NCBI RefSeq assembly: GCF_024807145.1
Contig: NZ_JANUCA010000005.1
Span: 164,864 to 228,863, forward strand
Direction: 5' to 3'
DNA length: 64,000 nucleotides
Source: Microbacterium sp. AK031
GTDB taxonomy: Bacteria > Actinomycetota > Actinomycetes > Actinomycetales > Microbacteriaceae
The notes under the pieces were generated by a model. That model saw only the letters and a list, made by a program, of their open reading frames with translations. It did not search any database and had not been told where the DNA came from. Shown here piece by piece: positions 35,129-43,343 of the stretch (positions within the stretch are counted from its first letter, which is position 1; each line of letters starts with the position of its first letter). The translations under genes were made by a program, and so were the position numbers.

Positions 35129-36003
35129 TTCTCTGTTCCTTCCGTGGACAGGTCTTCGTGTTCGTCGTATTCGAAGAAGCCGCCGCCGCTCTTGCGTCCG
35201 ACGCGTCCTTGAGCGACGAGTCGCTCAAGGGTCGTAGAGACGCCAGTGCCGCGCTCGGCGGCATAGGCGCGCTCGATGAGCTGCACTGTGTCGAGCCCGA
35301 CCGCATCCATGCGCTCGAACGGGCCCTGTGGGGGCTGAGGATCGAGCGCGCGGCAGATCTCGTCGACCTCGGCGGGCGTCGCGATCCCCTCGTCGACGAT
35401 CGCGAGCGCTTCGCGCTTCACCGACGCCCAGATGCGGTTGTAGAGCAGCCCGAAACTCTGCCTGCGCAACACGAAGACACGGAACCCGAGTTGCTGCATG
35501 AAGCGATCGACCGCCTCTACTCGGGCACCGTCGCTCGCGCCCGACGGCATGAGCTCCACGACCCGTCGCTCCCACGGACGCACATAGAAGTGCAGGTTGA
35601 TCAGGCGTGCAAGCGAAGTCTGGTGTTCGCCCTCGGCTTCTGCGACGAATCGTGACACCGGCATCGAAGACGAGTTCGACGCCACCGTCGCGCGCGGAGC
35701 TGCTCGAAGGAGCTCTGCGATGACGGCACGCTTGAGTTCGAGTTGCTCGGGCACCGCCTCGATTGCGAGCTCCACGGCGTCGTCGGGGGCCAGGTGCGCA
35801 GCACGCAGCACGATCTTCGTGGAGCACTCCGAGCGGCCCTCGCCCGCCAGGAACGCGTCGATCCACTCCCTCGCCGATTGGCGCTGATCCGGATCGGGAT
35901 CGACGATGCGAACGTCCGTCGCTCCCCGGAGCGCGAGCGCCGCCGCGATCTGGCGTCCGATAGTCCCGGCACCGGCGACCAGCACGACTCCACGTTCACG
36001 CAT
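35125..36003 (-). CDS. 3-hydroxyacyl-CoA dehydrogenase
   Basis: 292 aa. N-terminal NAD fold: VVLVAGAGTIGRQIAAALALRGATDVRIVD. The C-terminal domain carries VVELMPSG and FGLLYNRIWASVKREALAIVDEGIATPAEVDEICRA. The catalytic His would be the one in LINLHFYV, and the Glu is seen in AIEAVPE. It is single-function, about the size of bacterial HbdH/FadB2-like enzymes. The start overlaps the SDR stop by 8 nt. Confidence 0.9.
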   Translation of the reverse strand: MRERGVVLVAGAGTIGRQIAAALALRGATDVRIVDPDPDQRQSAREWIDAFLAGEGRSECSTKIVLRAAHLAPDDAVELAIEAVPEQLELKRAVIAELLRAAPRATVASNSSSMPVSRFVAEAEGEHQTSLARLINLHFYVRPWERRVVELMPSGASDGARVEAVDRFMQQLGFRVFVLRRQSFGLLYNRIWASVKREALAIVDEGIATPAEVDEICRALDPQPPQGPFERMDAVGLDTVQLIERAYAAERGTGVSTTLERLVAQGRVGRKSGGGFFEYDEHEDLSTEGTEK

Positions 36004-36874
36004 CGCGTGCCGCCACCCCGAGGTTCGGCGCGATCGCCGAGAGACCCGCGTCTACGGGGAGAGTGACGCCGGTGATCCAGCTTGCGGCGCGCGAGAGCAA
36101 GAACGCGACCGGACCCGCGACGTCCCAGGAGCTCCCCTCCACACCCAGCATCGAAGCGGCCGCGCGGGTACGGCGCCGCTCTTCGCTCAGGCCCCGGTTA
36201 GCCACCATTGGCGTATGGAGGAGGCCGGGCGCAACCGTGTTGACGCGCACGCCGGCGGGGCCGTGGTGGCCCGCCATCGTCTGCGACATGCCGATCACCG
36301 CAGCCTTCGTCGTCGGATAGCTCAGACCGTGGTGGCCACCACGGATGCCCGCCAACGATGAGATGTTCACGATTCCGCCATGGGTGCGCTCGAGATCGGG
36401 CAAGGCGATCCGCGTGGTGACGACCATAGATGTCACATTGATCTCGAACGCGGCCGACCAGCCGTCGAGGTCCACCGCCGCCGCCGTGCCGCCCGGGCCG
36501 CCGATGCCGACGTTGTTGACGAGGCCGCTGAGCGGACCACGCTCGCGGCGCAGGCGCTCCACGGCCGTAACCACCTGCATCTCATCGGTCACGTCCGCCC
36601 CCAGCGCGATCATGCGCGCGGACGCCGTCGGATCAACCGTCACGAGCCGTTCCACCGTACGCTGCGCGCTTGTCAGATCGACATCCAGCACGCCCACGCT
36701 CGCCCCAGCCAATGCCGCATACGCCGCGATCGCCGCGCCGATGCCCCAGAGGTCCTTGGGTGCGCTCTGGCGTCCTTCATGAGGGCCGGAGGCGGCACCG
36801 GATCCGGCGCCAGTGACGAGGACCACCTCGCCGCTCAAGGAGATCAGCGGCTGAGCGGGGACTTCGTGATGCAA
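35996..36874 (-). CDS. Short-chain dehydrogenase with extended glycine-rich loop
   Basis: 292 aa from a TTG at 36874, which has AAAGG 6 nt upstream; no better ATG is near. The core is a classical SDR: VVLVTGAGSG, NVGIGG, catalytic Ser in NISSLAG, and Tyr-x3-Lys as SYPTTKAAV. The TGxxxGIG motif is split: 17 residues (AASGPHEG...KDLW; positions 27-43) lie between TGAGSG and GIGAAIA. Some SDR subfamilies have such a lengthened loop ending in WGNG. It is probably a 3-hydroxyacyl or alcohol dehydrogenase and opens the operon behind promoter element 3. Confidence 0.85.
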   Translation of the reverse strand: MHHEVPAQPLISLSGEVVLVTGAGSGAASGPHEGRQSAPKDLWGIGAAIAAYAALAGASVGVLDVDLTSAQRTVERLVTVDPTASARMIALGADVTDEMQVVTAVERLRRERGPLSGLVNNVGIGGPGGTAAAVDLDGWSAAFEINVTSMVVTTRIALPDLERTHGGIVNISSLAGIRGGHHGLSYPTTKAAVIGMSQTMAGHHGPAGVRVNTVAPGLLHTPMVANRGLSEERRRTRAAASMLGVEGSSWDVAGPVAFLLSRAASWITGVTLPVDAGLSAIAPNLGVAARDA

Positions 36875-36971
36875 GGCGCCACCTTTCGTCGGACTGGATC
36901 CACAGTGTGCGAACCGGCCATGCGGCGCGATTCGGATACTGTCCACACTCGTGCAGCGCTTCGAACCACGT

Positions 36972-37011
36972 CCAATAGGCAATCTCTAGCGGCTGATACC
37001 GCCCGCTTATC
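36972..37011 (-). promoter_or_regulatory. Island LysR-type promoter element 3 (SDR operon, facing FAH)
   Basis: On the minus strand GATAAGCGGGCGGTATC (37011-36995) is a clean GATA-N9-TATC repeat with the T-N11-A core of LysR sites. CTATTGG (36978-36972) follows at 33 nt. Being palindromic, the box can also serve the divergent FAH gene, for which TACTTA at 37052-37057 is a possible -10. Confidence 0.7.
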
Positions 37012-37093
37012 TGCCCGGAGGGATCACTGCTGCCTATCAACCCATCGGTGATACTTAGTTGCATCCTCCCTGCCGAGAGTCGAGGCTGGAAGT

Positions 37094-38017
37094 GTGAGAT
37101 ACGCGCAGACCATGGTCGACGGATTCCCCTATATTGTTGCGAGCGACGAGGCAGGCAGCTGGCGGCGCTCCGACACGCCCGGCGAGCTTTTCGCGCTCAT
37201 CGCGCAGGGGAAGGACGCTCTGCTCATCGAGACCGACCGTCTGCTGCACGTGGGCGCACACCTCGACGAGGGCGAGGTGGCGATCGGCGCCTCGTTCGGC
37301 ACGCCCCCGACCGTGCGCGACTTCTACGCCTTCGAGGATCACGTCAAGGCCGGCCGTCACTCGCGCGGCCTCGACATGGATCCGCTCTGGTATGGCCAGC
37401 CCGTCTTCTACTTCTCCAACCCCTACGCCGTAAGCGGCGCCGGCGATGTACGGGCGACACCGCGATCTGCCGAGTTCGATTTCGAGATGGAGGTCGCAGC
37501 CGTACTCTGGGGCGGCGGTGCGAACCTCGCGCCATCATCCGCGGAGGAGCTGATCGCGGGCTACTGCATCATGAACGACTGGAGTGGCCGCGACGTGCAG
37601 CGCGAGGAGATGCGCATGTCGATGGGGCCGGTGAAGGGCAAGGACACCACGACCTCGCTGGGCCCGATCCTCGTCACCTCCGATGAACTCGAGGACGCGC
37701 GCCGGGGCAACGGCTTCGACCTGACCATGCGGGTCTCGGTGAACGGCACCGAGCTCTCGGTATCGAATCTCGACGATATCCACTGGAGTTTCGGCGAGAT
37801 GATCTCCTACGCCTCCCGCGGCACCGAGGTGCGCGCGGGAGACGTCATCGGCAGCGGAACCGCTAACGGCGGATGCCTGCTCGAGCTGCGCGCGCGCGCG
37901 GGCGGTTCCGCCATCGACTGGCTGCGGCCGGGCGATGAGGTCGAGATCTCGGTCGATCGTCTCGGCACGCTGTGCAACACAGTACGCGCCGCCGAGTCTG
38001 TGATTCCTCTGCTCTGA
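37094..38017 (+). CDS. Fumarylacetoacetate hydrolase-family protein
   Basis: 307 aa, GTG start with GAGG 8 nt upstream. Metal-binding acids are in the FAH pattern: EFDFEMEVAAV, then CIMNDWSGRDVQREEM, the conserved KGKDTTTSLGPIL and the end motif GDVIGSGTANGGCLLEL. Family members hydrolyse or decarboxylate acylpyruvates and 2-oxo-4-enoic or fumarylpyruvate-type compounds. It is divergent from the SDR operon and shares its regulatory region. Confidence 0.92.
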   Translation: MRYAQTMVDGFPYIVASDEAGSWRRSDTPGELFALIAQGKDALLIETDRLLHVGAHLDEGEVAIGASFGTPPTVRDFYAFEDHVKAGRHSRGLDMDPLWYGQPVFYFSNPYAVSGAGDVRATPRSAEFDFEMEVAAVLWGGGANLAPSSAEELIAGYCIMNDWSGRDVQREEMRMSMGPVKGKDTTTSLGPILVTSDELEDARRGNGFDLTMRVSVNGTELSVSNLDDIHWSFGEMISYASRGTEVRAGDVIGSGTANGGCLLELRARAGGSAIDWLRPGDEVEISVDRLGTLCNTVRAAESVIPLL

Positions 38018-38060
38018 CGGCCTGCGGCCCCGGCGCTTGTGCTCGCTACATCGCGGAGCG

Positions 38061-39437
38061 TTATCTCCTCCACACCGTCTTGAGATTGCAGAATTCGCGC
38101 ACGCCGACCGCGGCGAGTTCCCGCCCGTAACCCGAGCTCTTGATGCCTCCGAAAGGCAGCTCGGGAAAAGAGGCGGTCATGCCATTGATGAACACCGCAC
38201 CGGCATCCAGGGTACTGGTGAAGAATTCATGATCGTCGGGATCGGTCGACCAGACTGACGAGCCCAGACCGAACGTCGTCTGATTGGCGATGTCGGCTGC
38301 CTGCTGCCGATCATCTGCGCGGTAGAGAGACGCCACCGGCCCGAACGCCTCCTCCATCACGATTCGCATGTCATCGTTCAAGTCGGCAAGCAGCGTCGGC
38401 GGATAGAACCACCCTGAACGATTGGGCACAACGCCTCCGGCGAGCACGGCCGCGCCCTTGGCCTTGGCGTCTTCAACCAGTTCTGAGAGTTCATCACGGC
38501 CCGACTCCGTCGCGAGCGGCCCTATCTGGGTGGCAGGATCCATCGGATCCCCCACCGTCAGCGCTGCCAGTCGTTCAGCGAACATCGCGGCGAACCGCTC
38601 GTAGACGTCGGCGTGCACGATGAATCGTTTTCCCGCGATGCAGGACTGCCCATTGTTCTGCGTTCGTGTCAGGACCGCGACGTCTACGGCCTCATCAAGG
38701 TCCGCGCTCGGCATAACGACGAAGGCGTCTGATCCGCCGAGCTCCAGCACCGTCTTCTTGATCTCACGACCGGCAGTCGCGGCAACCTCCCGGCCGGCGT
38801 GTTCCGAGCCGGTGAGAGTCACGGCCTTAACACGGTGATCGCGAATGACATCGGCGACGTCGCGTGAACCGATCAGGAGCGAAGCGAATGATCCGGGTGG
38901 GAAGCCCGCACGCAGGAACAAGGTGTCGAGGTAGAGCGCAGACTGCGGAACGTTCGACGCGTGTTTGAGGAGGCCGGCATTTCCCGCCATGAGGGCCGGC
39001 GCGGCGAACCGCAGGACTTGCCACATCGGGTAGTTCCACGGCATCACCGCAAGCACAACGCCGAGGGGCTCGTAGCGCGTCCCGGCATAACTCGCGTTGA
39101 CCGATGACGGATCCTCGACTCGTTCGGGCGCAAGAAACTCCTCGGTGTGCTCCGCATAGAACCGCAGCCCTTTGGCCGATTTGAGGACTTCCGCCTGGGC
39201 TTGAGTAAACGGCTTGCCCATCTCGAGGGTGAGGATCCTCGCGACGGCATCACCGTCGGCTTCGAGAAGGTCCGCAGCCGTGCGCATCCAGCGCGAGCGC
39301 TCAGCGAAAGTGGTGGTGCGCAGGCTGCGAGTTGCGCTGTCGGCGAGACTGATGCGGCGTTCGATCTCCGCAGCCGTGTGCGGCTCGAAGGTCTTCTCCA
39401 CGATCCCCGTGGTCGGATTCGTCGTTGCGATCGTCAT
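38061..39437 (-). CDS. Aldehyde dehydrogenase, succinate-semialdehyde type
   Basis: 458 aa from the ATG at 39437 (AAAGG 9 nt upstream). Catalytic Cys is in QNNGQSCIAGKRF and the general base Glu in VLELGGSD; the substrate-side motif AVMPWNYPMWQVLRFAAPALMAGN is typical of the NAD(P)-dependent succinate-semialdehyde group (about 455-460 aa). It follows the isocitrate-family dehydrogenase gene by 31 nt, and its 3' end faces FAH. Confidence 0.92.
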   Translation of the reverse strand: MTIATTNPTTGIVEKTFEPHTAAEIERRISLADSATRSLRTTTFAERSRWMRTAADLLEADGDAVARILTLEMGKPFTQAQAEVLKSAKGLRFYAEHTEEFLAPERVEDPSSVNASYAGTRYEPLGVVLAVMPWNYPMWQVLRFAAPALMAGNAGLLKHASNVPQSALYLDTLFLRAGFPPGSFASLLIGSRDVADVIRDHRVKAVTLTGSEHAGREVAATAGREIKKTVLELGGSDAFVVMPSADLDEAVDVAVLTRTQNNGQSCIAGKRFIVHADVYERFAAMFAERLAALTVGDPMDPATQIGPLATESGRDELSELVEDAKAKGAAVLAGGVVPNRSGWFYPPTLLADLNDDMRIVMEEAFGPVASLYRADDRQQAADIANQTTFGLGSSVWSTDPDDHEFFTSTLDAGAVFINGMTASFPELPFGGIKSSGYGRELAAVGVREFCNLKTVWRR

Positions 39438-39468
39438 CGGCGTGCCTTTCGGTAAATGCGAGTCGAGC

Positions 39469-40521
39469 TCAATGGGCCAGTTGCGCCAGCACGGCGTCGC
39501 GGACATCCTGAGTGGAAGACGTGCCGCCGAGGTCGCGAGTGCGGACCCCGTTTGCGATGACGGCTTCGAAGGCAGAGATCAGGTCCGCGGCGGCCGCGTG
39601 CTGACCCAGGTGTTCGAGCATCAGGGCGCCTGTCCAGATCTGCCCGATTGGGTTCGCGACTCCCTTGCCGGCGATGTCGGGCGCAGAGCCGTGCACCGGC
39701 TCGAAGAGTGAGGGATAGCGGCGCTCCGGGTTGAGATTCGCGCTGGGGGCGACCCCGATCGAACCGGCAACGGCGCCCGCGAGGTCCGACAGAATGTCTC
39801 CGAACAGATTGGACGCCACGATCACGTCGAAATGCGACGGATGCGACACCAGCTTCGCCACAAGCGCATCGATGAGGATGCTCTCGACTTCGATGTCATG
39901 GCGCAGCGCGGCTTCGGCGACTACTTCATCCCAGAACGGCATCGAATGGATGATCCCGTTGGATTTGGTCGCCGATGTCATCCTGCCGCGGCGATTGCGT
40001 GCGTACTCGGCGGCGAAGCTGGCCACTTTCTCGATGCCCTTCCTGGTGAAGACATCGACTTGCATCGCCATGTCCTGTGAGCGCCCCCGATACGCACGAC
40101 CGCCGATTTCGGAGTACTCGCCCTCGTTGTTCTCGCGCACGATCACGACGTCCAGCTGGTCGCCGCCCGCGACCGGGCTGGTCACCCCGGTAAGGGCTCT
40201 GACGGGGCGCAGGTTGACGTACTGCTCGAACTCACGCCGGATCGGAATCAACAGCCCCCACAGCGTTTCGGTGTCGGGAATATCGGGCGCGCCGACCGCG
40301 CCCAAAAAGATCGCGTCGTGGTGCGCCATCTTCTCGATCGCATCGGAGGGCATCATGCTCCCGGTCCGGCGATACAGGTCCGAGCCCCATTCGAGCGGAG
40401 TCCACCTCACGCTGTGCTCGTGACGGGCGAGCGCGGCATCGACGCATGCCATCGCGGGAGGGACGACCTCTTGTCCGATTCCATCCCCGGGGATCACGGC
40501 GATCGACGCGATGGTAGCCAT
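39469..40521 (-). CDS. Tartrate/D-malate-type isocitrate-family dehydrogenase
   Basis: 350 aa from the ATG at 40521. The fold signature is [18 protein letters not shown], followed by the metal site in [13 protein letters not shown] and [19 protein letters not shown]. The loop [17 protein letters not shown] is the version found in tartrate dehydrogenases and D-malate dehydrogenases rather than in isopropylmalate dehydrogenase. The enzyme oxidises and decarboxylates 2-hydroxy acids with NAD. It is the first gene of its operon, behind promoter element 4. Confidence 0.88.
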   Translation of the reverse strand: MATIASIAVIPGDGIGQEVVPPAMACVDAALARHEHSVRWTPLEWGSDLYRRTGSMMPSDAIEKMAHHDAIFLGAVGAPDIPDTETLWGLLIPIRREFEQYVNLRPVRALTGVTSPVAGGDQLDVVIVRENNEGEYSEIGGRAYRGRSQDMAMQVDVFTRKGIEKVASFAAEYARNRRGRMTSATKSNGIIHSMPFWDEVVAEAALRHDIEVESILIDALVAKLVSHPSHFDVIVASNLFGDILSDLAGAVAGSIGVAPSANLNPERRYPSLFEPVHGSAPDIAGKGVANPIGQIWTGALMLEHLGQHAAAADLISAFEAVIANGVRTRDLGGTSSTQDVRDAVLAQLAH

Positions 40522-40606
40522 TACTGTACGTCGATCCGTTGAGCGAGGAACATGGGGCTGCTCGTATGGCGCATTTACCCAGTCTTGTCGCTCAATCCAT
40601 CGATGG

Positions 40607-40646
40607 CCAATAGCTAGAATCAACGTCGCGATATTCCGCGATTATC
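40607..40646 (-). promoter_or_regulatory. Island LysR-type promoter element 4 (dehydrogenase operon)
   Basis: On the minus strand GATAATCGCGGAATATC (40646-40630) is a clean GATA-N9-TATC box; CTATTGG (40613-40607) follows at exactly 33 nt. The start codon of the tartrate/malate-type dehydrogenase is 85 nt further on. Confidence 0.7.
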
Positions 40647-40790
40647 ACGAATCGGAGCCGGCCTGCGGCATTGATGAAACCGCCGGAACGTGCCACAGGT
40701 GCGCAGTTCGTGGGTCGCGCGATGGACATCGGCAGCCACGGTGGGATGTTTCCATAAACCGCTCCGAAGGGGATCACGGAGACGACGAAA

Positions 40791-40819
40791 CCCAGGCGAG
40801 AAACATGCTCTCACCTGGG
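40791..40819 (-). terminator. Probable terminator after tRNA-Pro
   Basis: On the minus strand the bases form CCCAGG-T-GAGA, a 7-nt loop, then TCTC-G-CCTGGG, followed by TTTCGTC. The position just 3' of the tRNA fits a factor-independent stop, although the T run is short. Confidence 0.55.
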
Positions 40820-40828
40820 CTTTTCTGT

Positions 40829-40901
40829 CGGGATGACAGGATTTGAACCTGCGACCCCCTGACCCCCAGTCAGGTGCGCTACCAAGCTGCGCCACATCCC
40901 G
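40829..40901 (-). tRNA. tRNA-Pro(GGG)
   Basis: 73 nt. Acceptor arms CGGGATG/CATCCCG pair completely. The anticodon stem is CCTGA/TCAGG with loop CTGGGGG, giving anticodon GGG. The T arm has GGTTCAAATCC. No CCA is encoded. It stands at the right edge of the catabolic island. Confidence 0.95.
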
Positions 40902-40937
40902 TTGTTCACCTTTCAGGCTGAACCAGCCGCTACCGCA

Positions 40938-40981
<44 letters not shown>

Positions 40982-41088
40982 TTGTCCTCCGCTCTCGCGC
41001 AGGCAACTCCACTATCTTAGCCGCACCCGGGCGCCATCGCGAACCGTCACTCTTGCCCGTGTCGGTGATGCGGCGTAGCCTGCCCGAC

Positions 41089-41670
41089 ATGCCGACGATC
41101 ACGACGACGCTCGCGAGCCCTGACGTCTGGGACGACATCCAATACGCTCTCAGCGGTGGTGGCGACGGCCGCAGCTGCCAATGCGTATGGCCGGTGCTCA
41201 CGAACAAGGAATGGGAGACCACCGACCTCGACCAGCGCACGAAGCTGTTCCAGCAGGAGGTGGCATCCGATCGCCCGCCCGGCATCGTCGCCTATGTCGA
41301 CGGCGACGCTGCCGGCTGGGTCCGCGTCGGGCGACGACCGGCGCAACGCCGCCTCGCGCGCACACGCAACATCGTTGCCACGACCCACGAAGCGCTCGAT
41401 GACGAGAGCGTGTGGGCGGTCAGCTGCTTCGTCGTCCGCAAGGAACACCGCGGCAAGGGTCTCAACGCCGCCCTTCTCGACGCGGCCATCGAGTTCGCAC
41501 GAAGCTCCGGGGCTCGCGTCATCGAGGGCTATCCGATCGACACGGCCAAGACGAACGTCCGCGTGAACGACCTGTTCCACGGCGCCCTCTCCACGTTCCT
41601 CGCCGCCGGATTCGCCGAGATCCCCGGGCCGAAGCCGGAGCGTCCCCTCGTCACCCTCGAAGTCGCCTGA
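41089..41670 (+). CDS. GNAT-family acetyltransferase
   Basis: 193 aa from the ATG at 41089; TAGCCT (41076-41081) is 7 nt upstream. The acetyl-CoA motif is visible as VWAVSCFVVRKEHRGKGLNAALLDAAIEFARSSGARVIEGYPID. The N terminus (RSCQCVWPVLTNKEWE) with two Cys and Trp residues is shared by a GNAT branch common in actinobacteria. Substrate unknown. Confidence 0.88.
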   Translation: MPTITTTLASPDVWDDIQYALSGGGDGRSCQCVWPVLTNKEWETTDLDQRTKLFQQEVASDRPPGIVAYVDGDAAGWVRVGRRPAQRRLARTRNIVATTHEALDDESVWAVSCFVVRKEHRGKGLNAALLDAAIEFARSSGARVIEGYPIDTAKTNVRVNDLFHGALSTFLAAGFAEIPGPKPERPLVTLEVA

Positions 41671-41681
41671 CGAAGCCGCTC

Positions 41682-41687
41682 TACGAT
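41682..41687 (+). promoter_or_regulatory. Leaderless -10 for the lysoplasmalogenase gene
   Basis: TACGAT, 6 nt before the ATG at 41694. The GGAGGG in between abuts the start codon and is too close to act as a ribosome site. Confidence 0.6.
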
Positions 41688-41693
41688 GGAGGG

Positions 41694-42365
41694 ATGCAGC
41701 GCAGCGTCCCGATGAGAACCCTCCTCCCCTGGGCGTTCCTCCCGTACATCGCGATGTCGCTCGTGCACGTCGCAGCCCTCGCCCTGCAGAGCGACATCGC
41801 ACCTCCCACCAAGCTCTGGCTGATGCCGCTTCTCGCCGTACCGGTCATCGTGTCGCTCAGACTTCGCCCCGTGCTCGCGATCGGGCTGCTGCTCGCAGCG
41901 ATCGTCTTCTCATGGCTCGGTGACGGCGCCGGCGCACTCTTCCCCGCCGGCCCCGAGCTGCCCTTGATGCTGCTCTTCTTCGGGCTTGCCCATATCGCAT
42001 ACATCGTGGTGTTCATCCGGGTGCTGAGCGTGCGCCGGATGCCGTGGTGGGCGCTCGTATACGCCGCATGGTGGATCGCCATGATCATCACGCTCGGCCC
42101 TCACACCGGTGCGCTCCTCCCAGCCGTCGCCGCGTACGGGGTCGTCCTCGGCGGCACGGCCGCCTTCGCCGCCCGCTGTCATCCGCTCATCGCCACCGGC
42201 GGCGTGTTCTTCCTCCTCAGCGACACCGTGCTCGCCTTCCGGCTCTTCCTCGCCGACGTCATGCCGCATTGGACCAGCCCGCTCGTCATGCTCACCTACA
42301 CGCTCGGGCAGGGCCTCATCGTGGCCGGCGCTCTCGTGGCACTCCGAAAGCGCAGCGCCCGATGA
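41694..42365 (+). CDS. Lysoplasmalogenase-family (YhhN) membrane protein
   Basis: 223 aa from the ATG at 41694; TACGAT (41682-41687) is 6 nt upstream. About eight helices. The YhhN/TMEM86 signature is spread over ALQSDIAPPTKLWLMPLLAV, FSWLGDGAGALFP, FGLAHIAYIVVF and the conserved FLLSDTVLAFRLF segment. The family cleaves the vinyl-ether bond of lysoplasmalogens. The 3' end overlaps the next gene (ATGA). Confidence 0.88.
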   Translation: MQRSVPMRTLLPWAFLPYIAMSLVHVAALALQSDIAPPTKLWLMPLLAVPVIVSLRLRPVLAIGLLLAAIVFSWLGDGAGALFPAGPELPLMLLFFGLAHIAYIVVFIRVLSVRRMPWWALVYAAWWIAMIITLGPHTGALLPAVAAYGVVLGGTAAFAARCHPLIATGGVFFLLSDTVLAFRLFLADVMPHWTSPLVMLTYTLGQGLIVAGALVALRKRSAR

Positions 42366-42748
42366 CCGCACAGAATCCGATGATGACCAAGCCAGTCCGG
42401 GTGGACAGCTGGTTGTGGGCGATCCGCGTCTACAAGACGCGTTCGGCCGCCACGACCGCATGCCGCGCCGGGCATGTGCGCGTGAACGGCGAGAAGGCCA
42501 AGGCCGCTCAGACCGTGAAGCCCGGCGATGAACTGCGCGTGCGCATCAGCGGCTTCGATCGCATCCTGGTCGTGCGACAGACGCTCGTGAAGCGCGTGGG
42601 AGCACCGGTCGCCGCCCTTGCCTACGACGAGCGCACACCTCCACGCGAACCGCAGGCGATCATGGGCATGCGAGATCGCGGCGCGGGGCGTCCGACGAAA
42701 CGTGAGCGCCGCGATATCGACAAGCTGCGCGGGCGCGACGATTACTGA
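42362..42748 (+). CDS. S4-domain RNA-binding protein (Hsp15-like)
   Basis: 128 aa, coupled by a 4-nt overlap to the lysoplasmalogenase gene. The S4 domain covers about residues 12-70 (VRVDSWLWAIRVYKTRSAATTACRAGHVRVNGEKAKAAQTVKPGDELRVR), with a basic tail (RDRGAGRPTKRERRDIDKLRGRD). Hsp15 binds free 50S subunits carrying a nascent chain to recycle them. Confidence 0.9.
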   Translation: MTAQNPMMTKPVRVDSWLWAIRVYKTRSAATTACRAGHVRVNGEKAKAAQTVKPGDELRVRISGFDRILVVRQTLVKRVGAPVAALAYDERTPPREPQAIMGMRDRGAGRPTKRERRDIDKLRGRDDY

Positions 42749-42765
42749 CGCGCTGCCGAGTACGG

Positions 42766-43263
42766 TCAGTCGAGCTCGGCGCGAAGGCTCGGCCAGGATG
42801 CTGCGAAACCCGGATGCAGCGGACGATCGGCGACCTCGTCCAGCGGTACCCACTCGAGCGCCACGCTCTCCGGGTCGCTGATCACGGGCGTGAACTGCTC
42901 GACCACATCGGCGACGACCGTGGTGTACGACCAGATCTTCAGATCCAGCACGCTCGTGAAACGGACTTCGACGGCACCGGGCGGGATTCCCGCTTCTTCG
43001 GTCGCCTCGCGCAGCGCCCCGTCGATGGCCGACTCGCCCTCATGCAGTGCGCCACCCGGCAGCCCCCAGGTTCCACCGAAATGGCTCCAGCTCACCCGAT
43101 GCTGAAGCAGAATGCCGCGCTCGGCATCGACGGCGAGAAGACCAGCGGCGCCGAACCGGCCCCAGTACTTCTCCCCCGTGTCGGCGACGACCCAGGCGTC
43201 GCCGGGATCGCGCGGCCCGTCGGGGCGCCGCGGTTCACCGGGTGCAGGAGGAACGATCGTCAC
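42766..43263 (-). CDS. NUDIX hydrolase
   Basis: 165 aa, GTG start. The Nudix box is G-x5-E-x7-R-E-x2-E-E-x-G: GGALHEGESAIDGALREATEEAGI. The proline-rich front (PPAPGEPRRPDGPRDPG) precedes WGRFGAAGLL and YWG-type strands. It is in the branch of NUDIX proteins acting on nucleoside di- or triphosphates; the substrate is not assigned. The start is close to the divergent nucleosidase gene. Confidence 0.88.
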   Translation of the reverse strand: MTIVPPAPGEPRRPDGPRDPGDAWVVADTGEKYWGRFGAAGLLAVDAERGILLQHRVSWSHFGGTWGLPGGALHEGESAIDGALREATEEAGIPPGAVEVRFTSVLDLKIWSYTTVVADVVEQFTPVISDPESVALEWVPLDEVADRPLHPGFAASWPSLRAELD

Positions 43264-43343
43264 CCCTCCAGCCTTTCACAGCATCCGCCGTTGTGCGCCT
43301 CCGACCGACGCGAGACGTAACCCGTGTCTGGGACAATGAAGCG

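Noticed and set aside
37035..37053. TATCA-N9-TGATA repeat as a fifth island promoter box
   Set aside because: Its half-sites are in the opposite order to the shared GATA-N9-TATC box and no CTATTGG follows at 33 nt.
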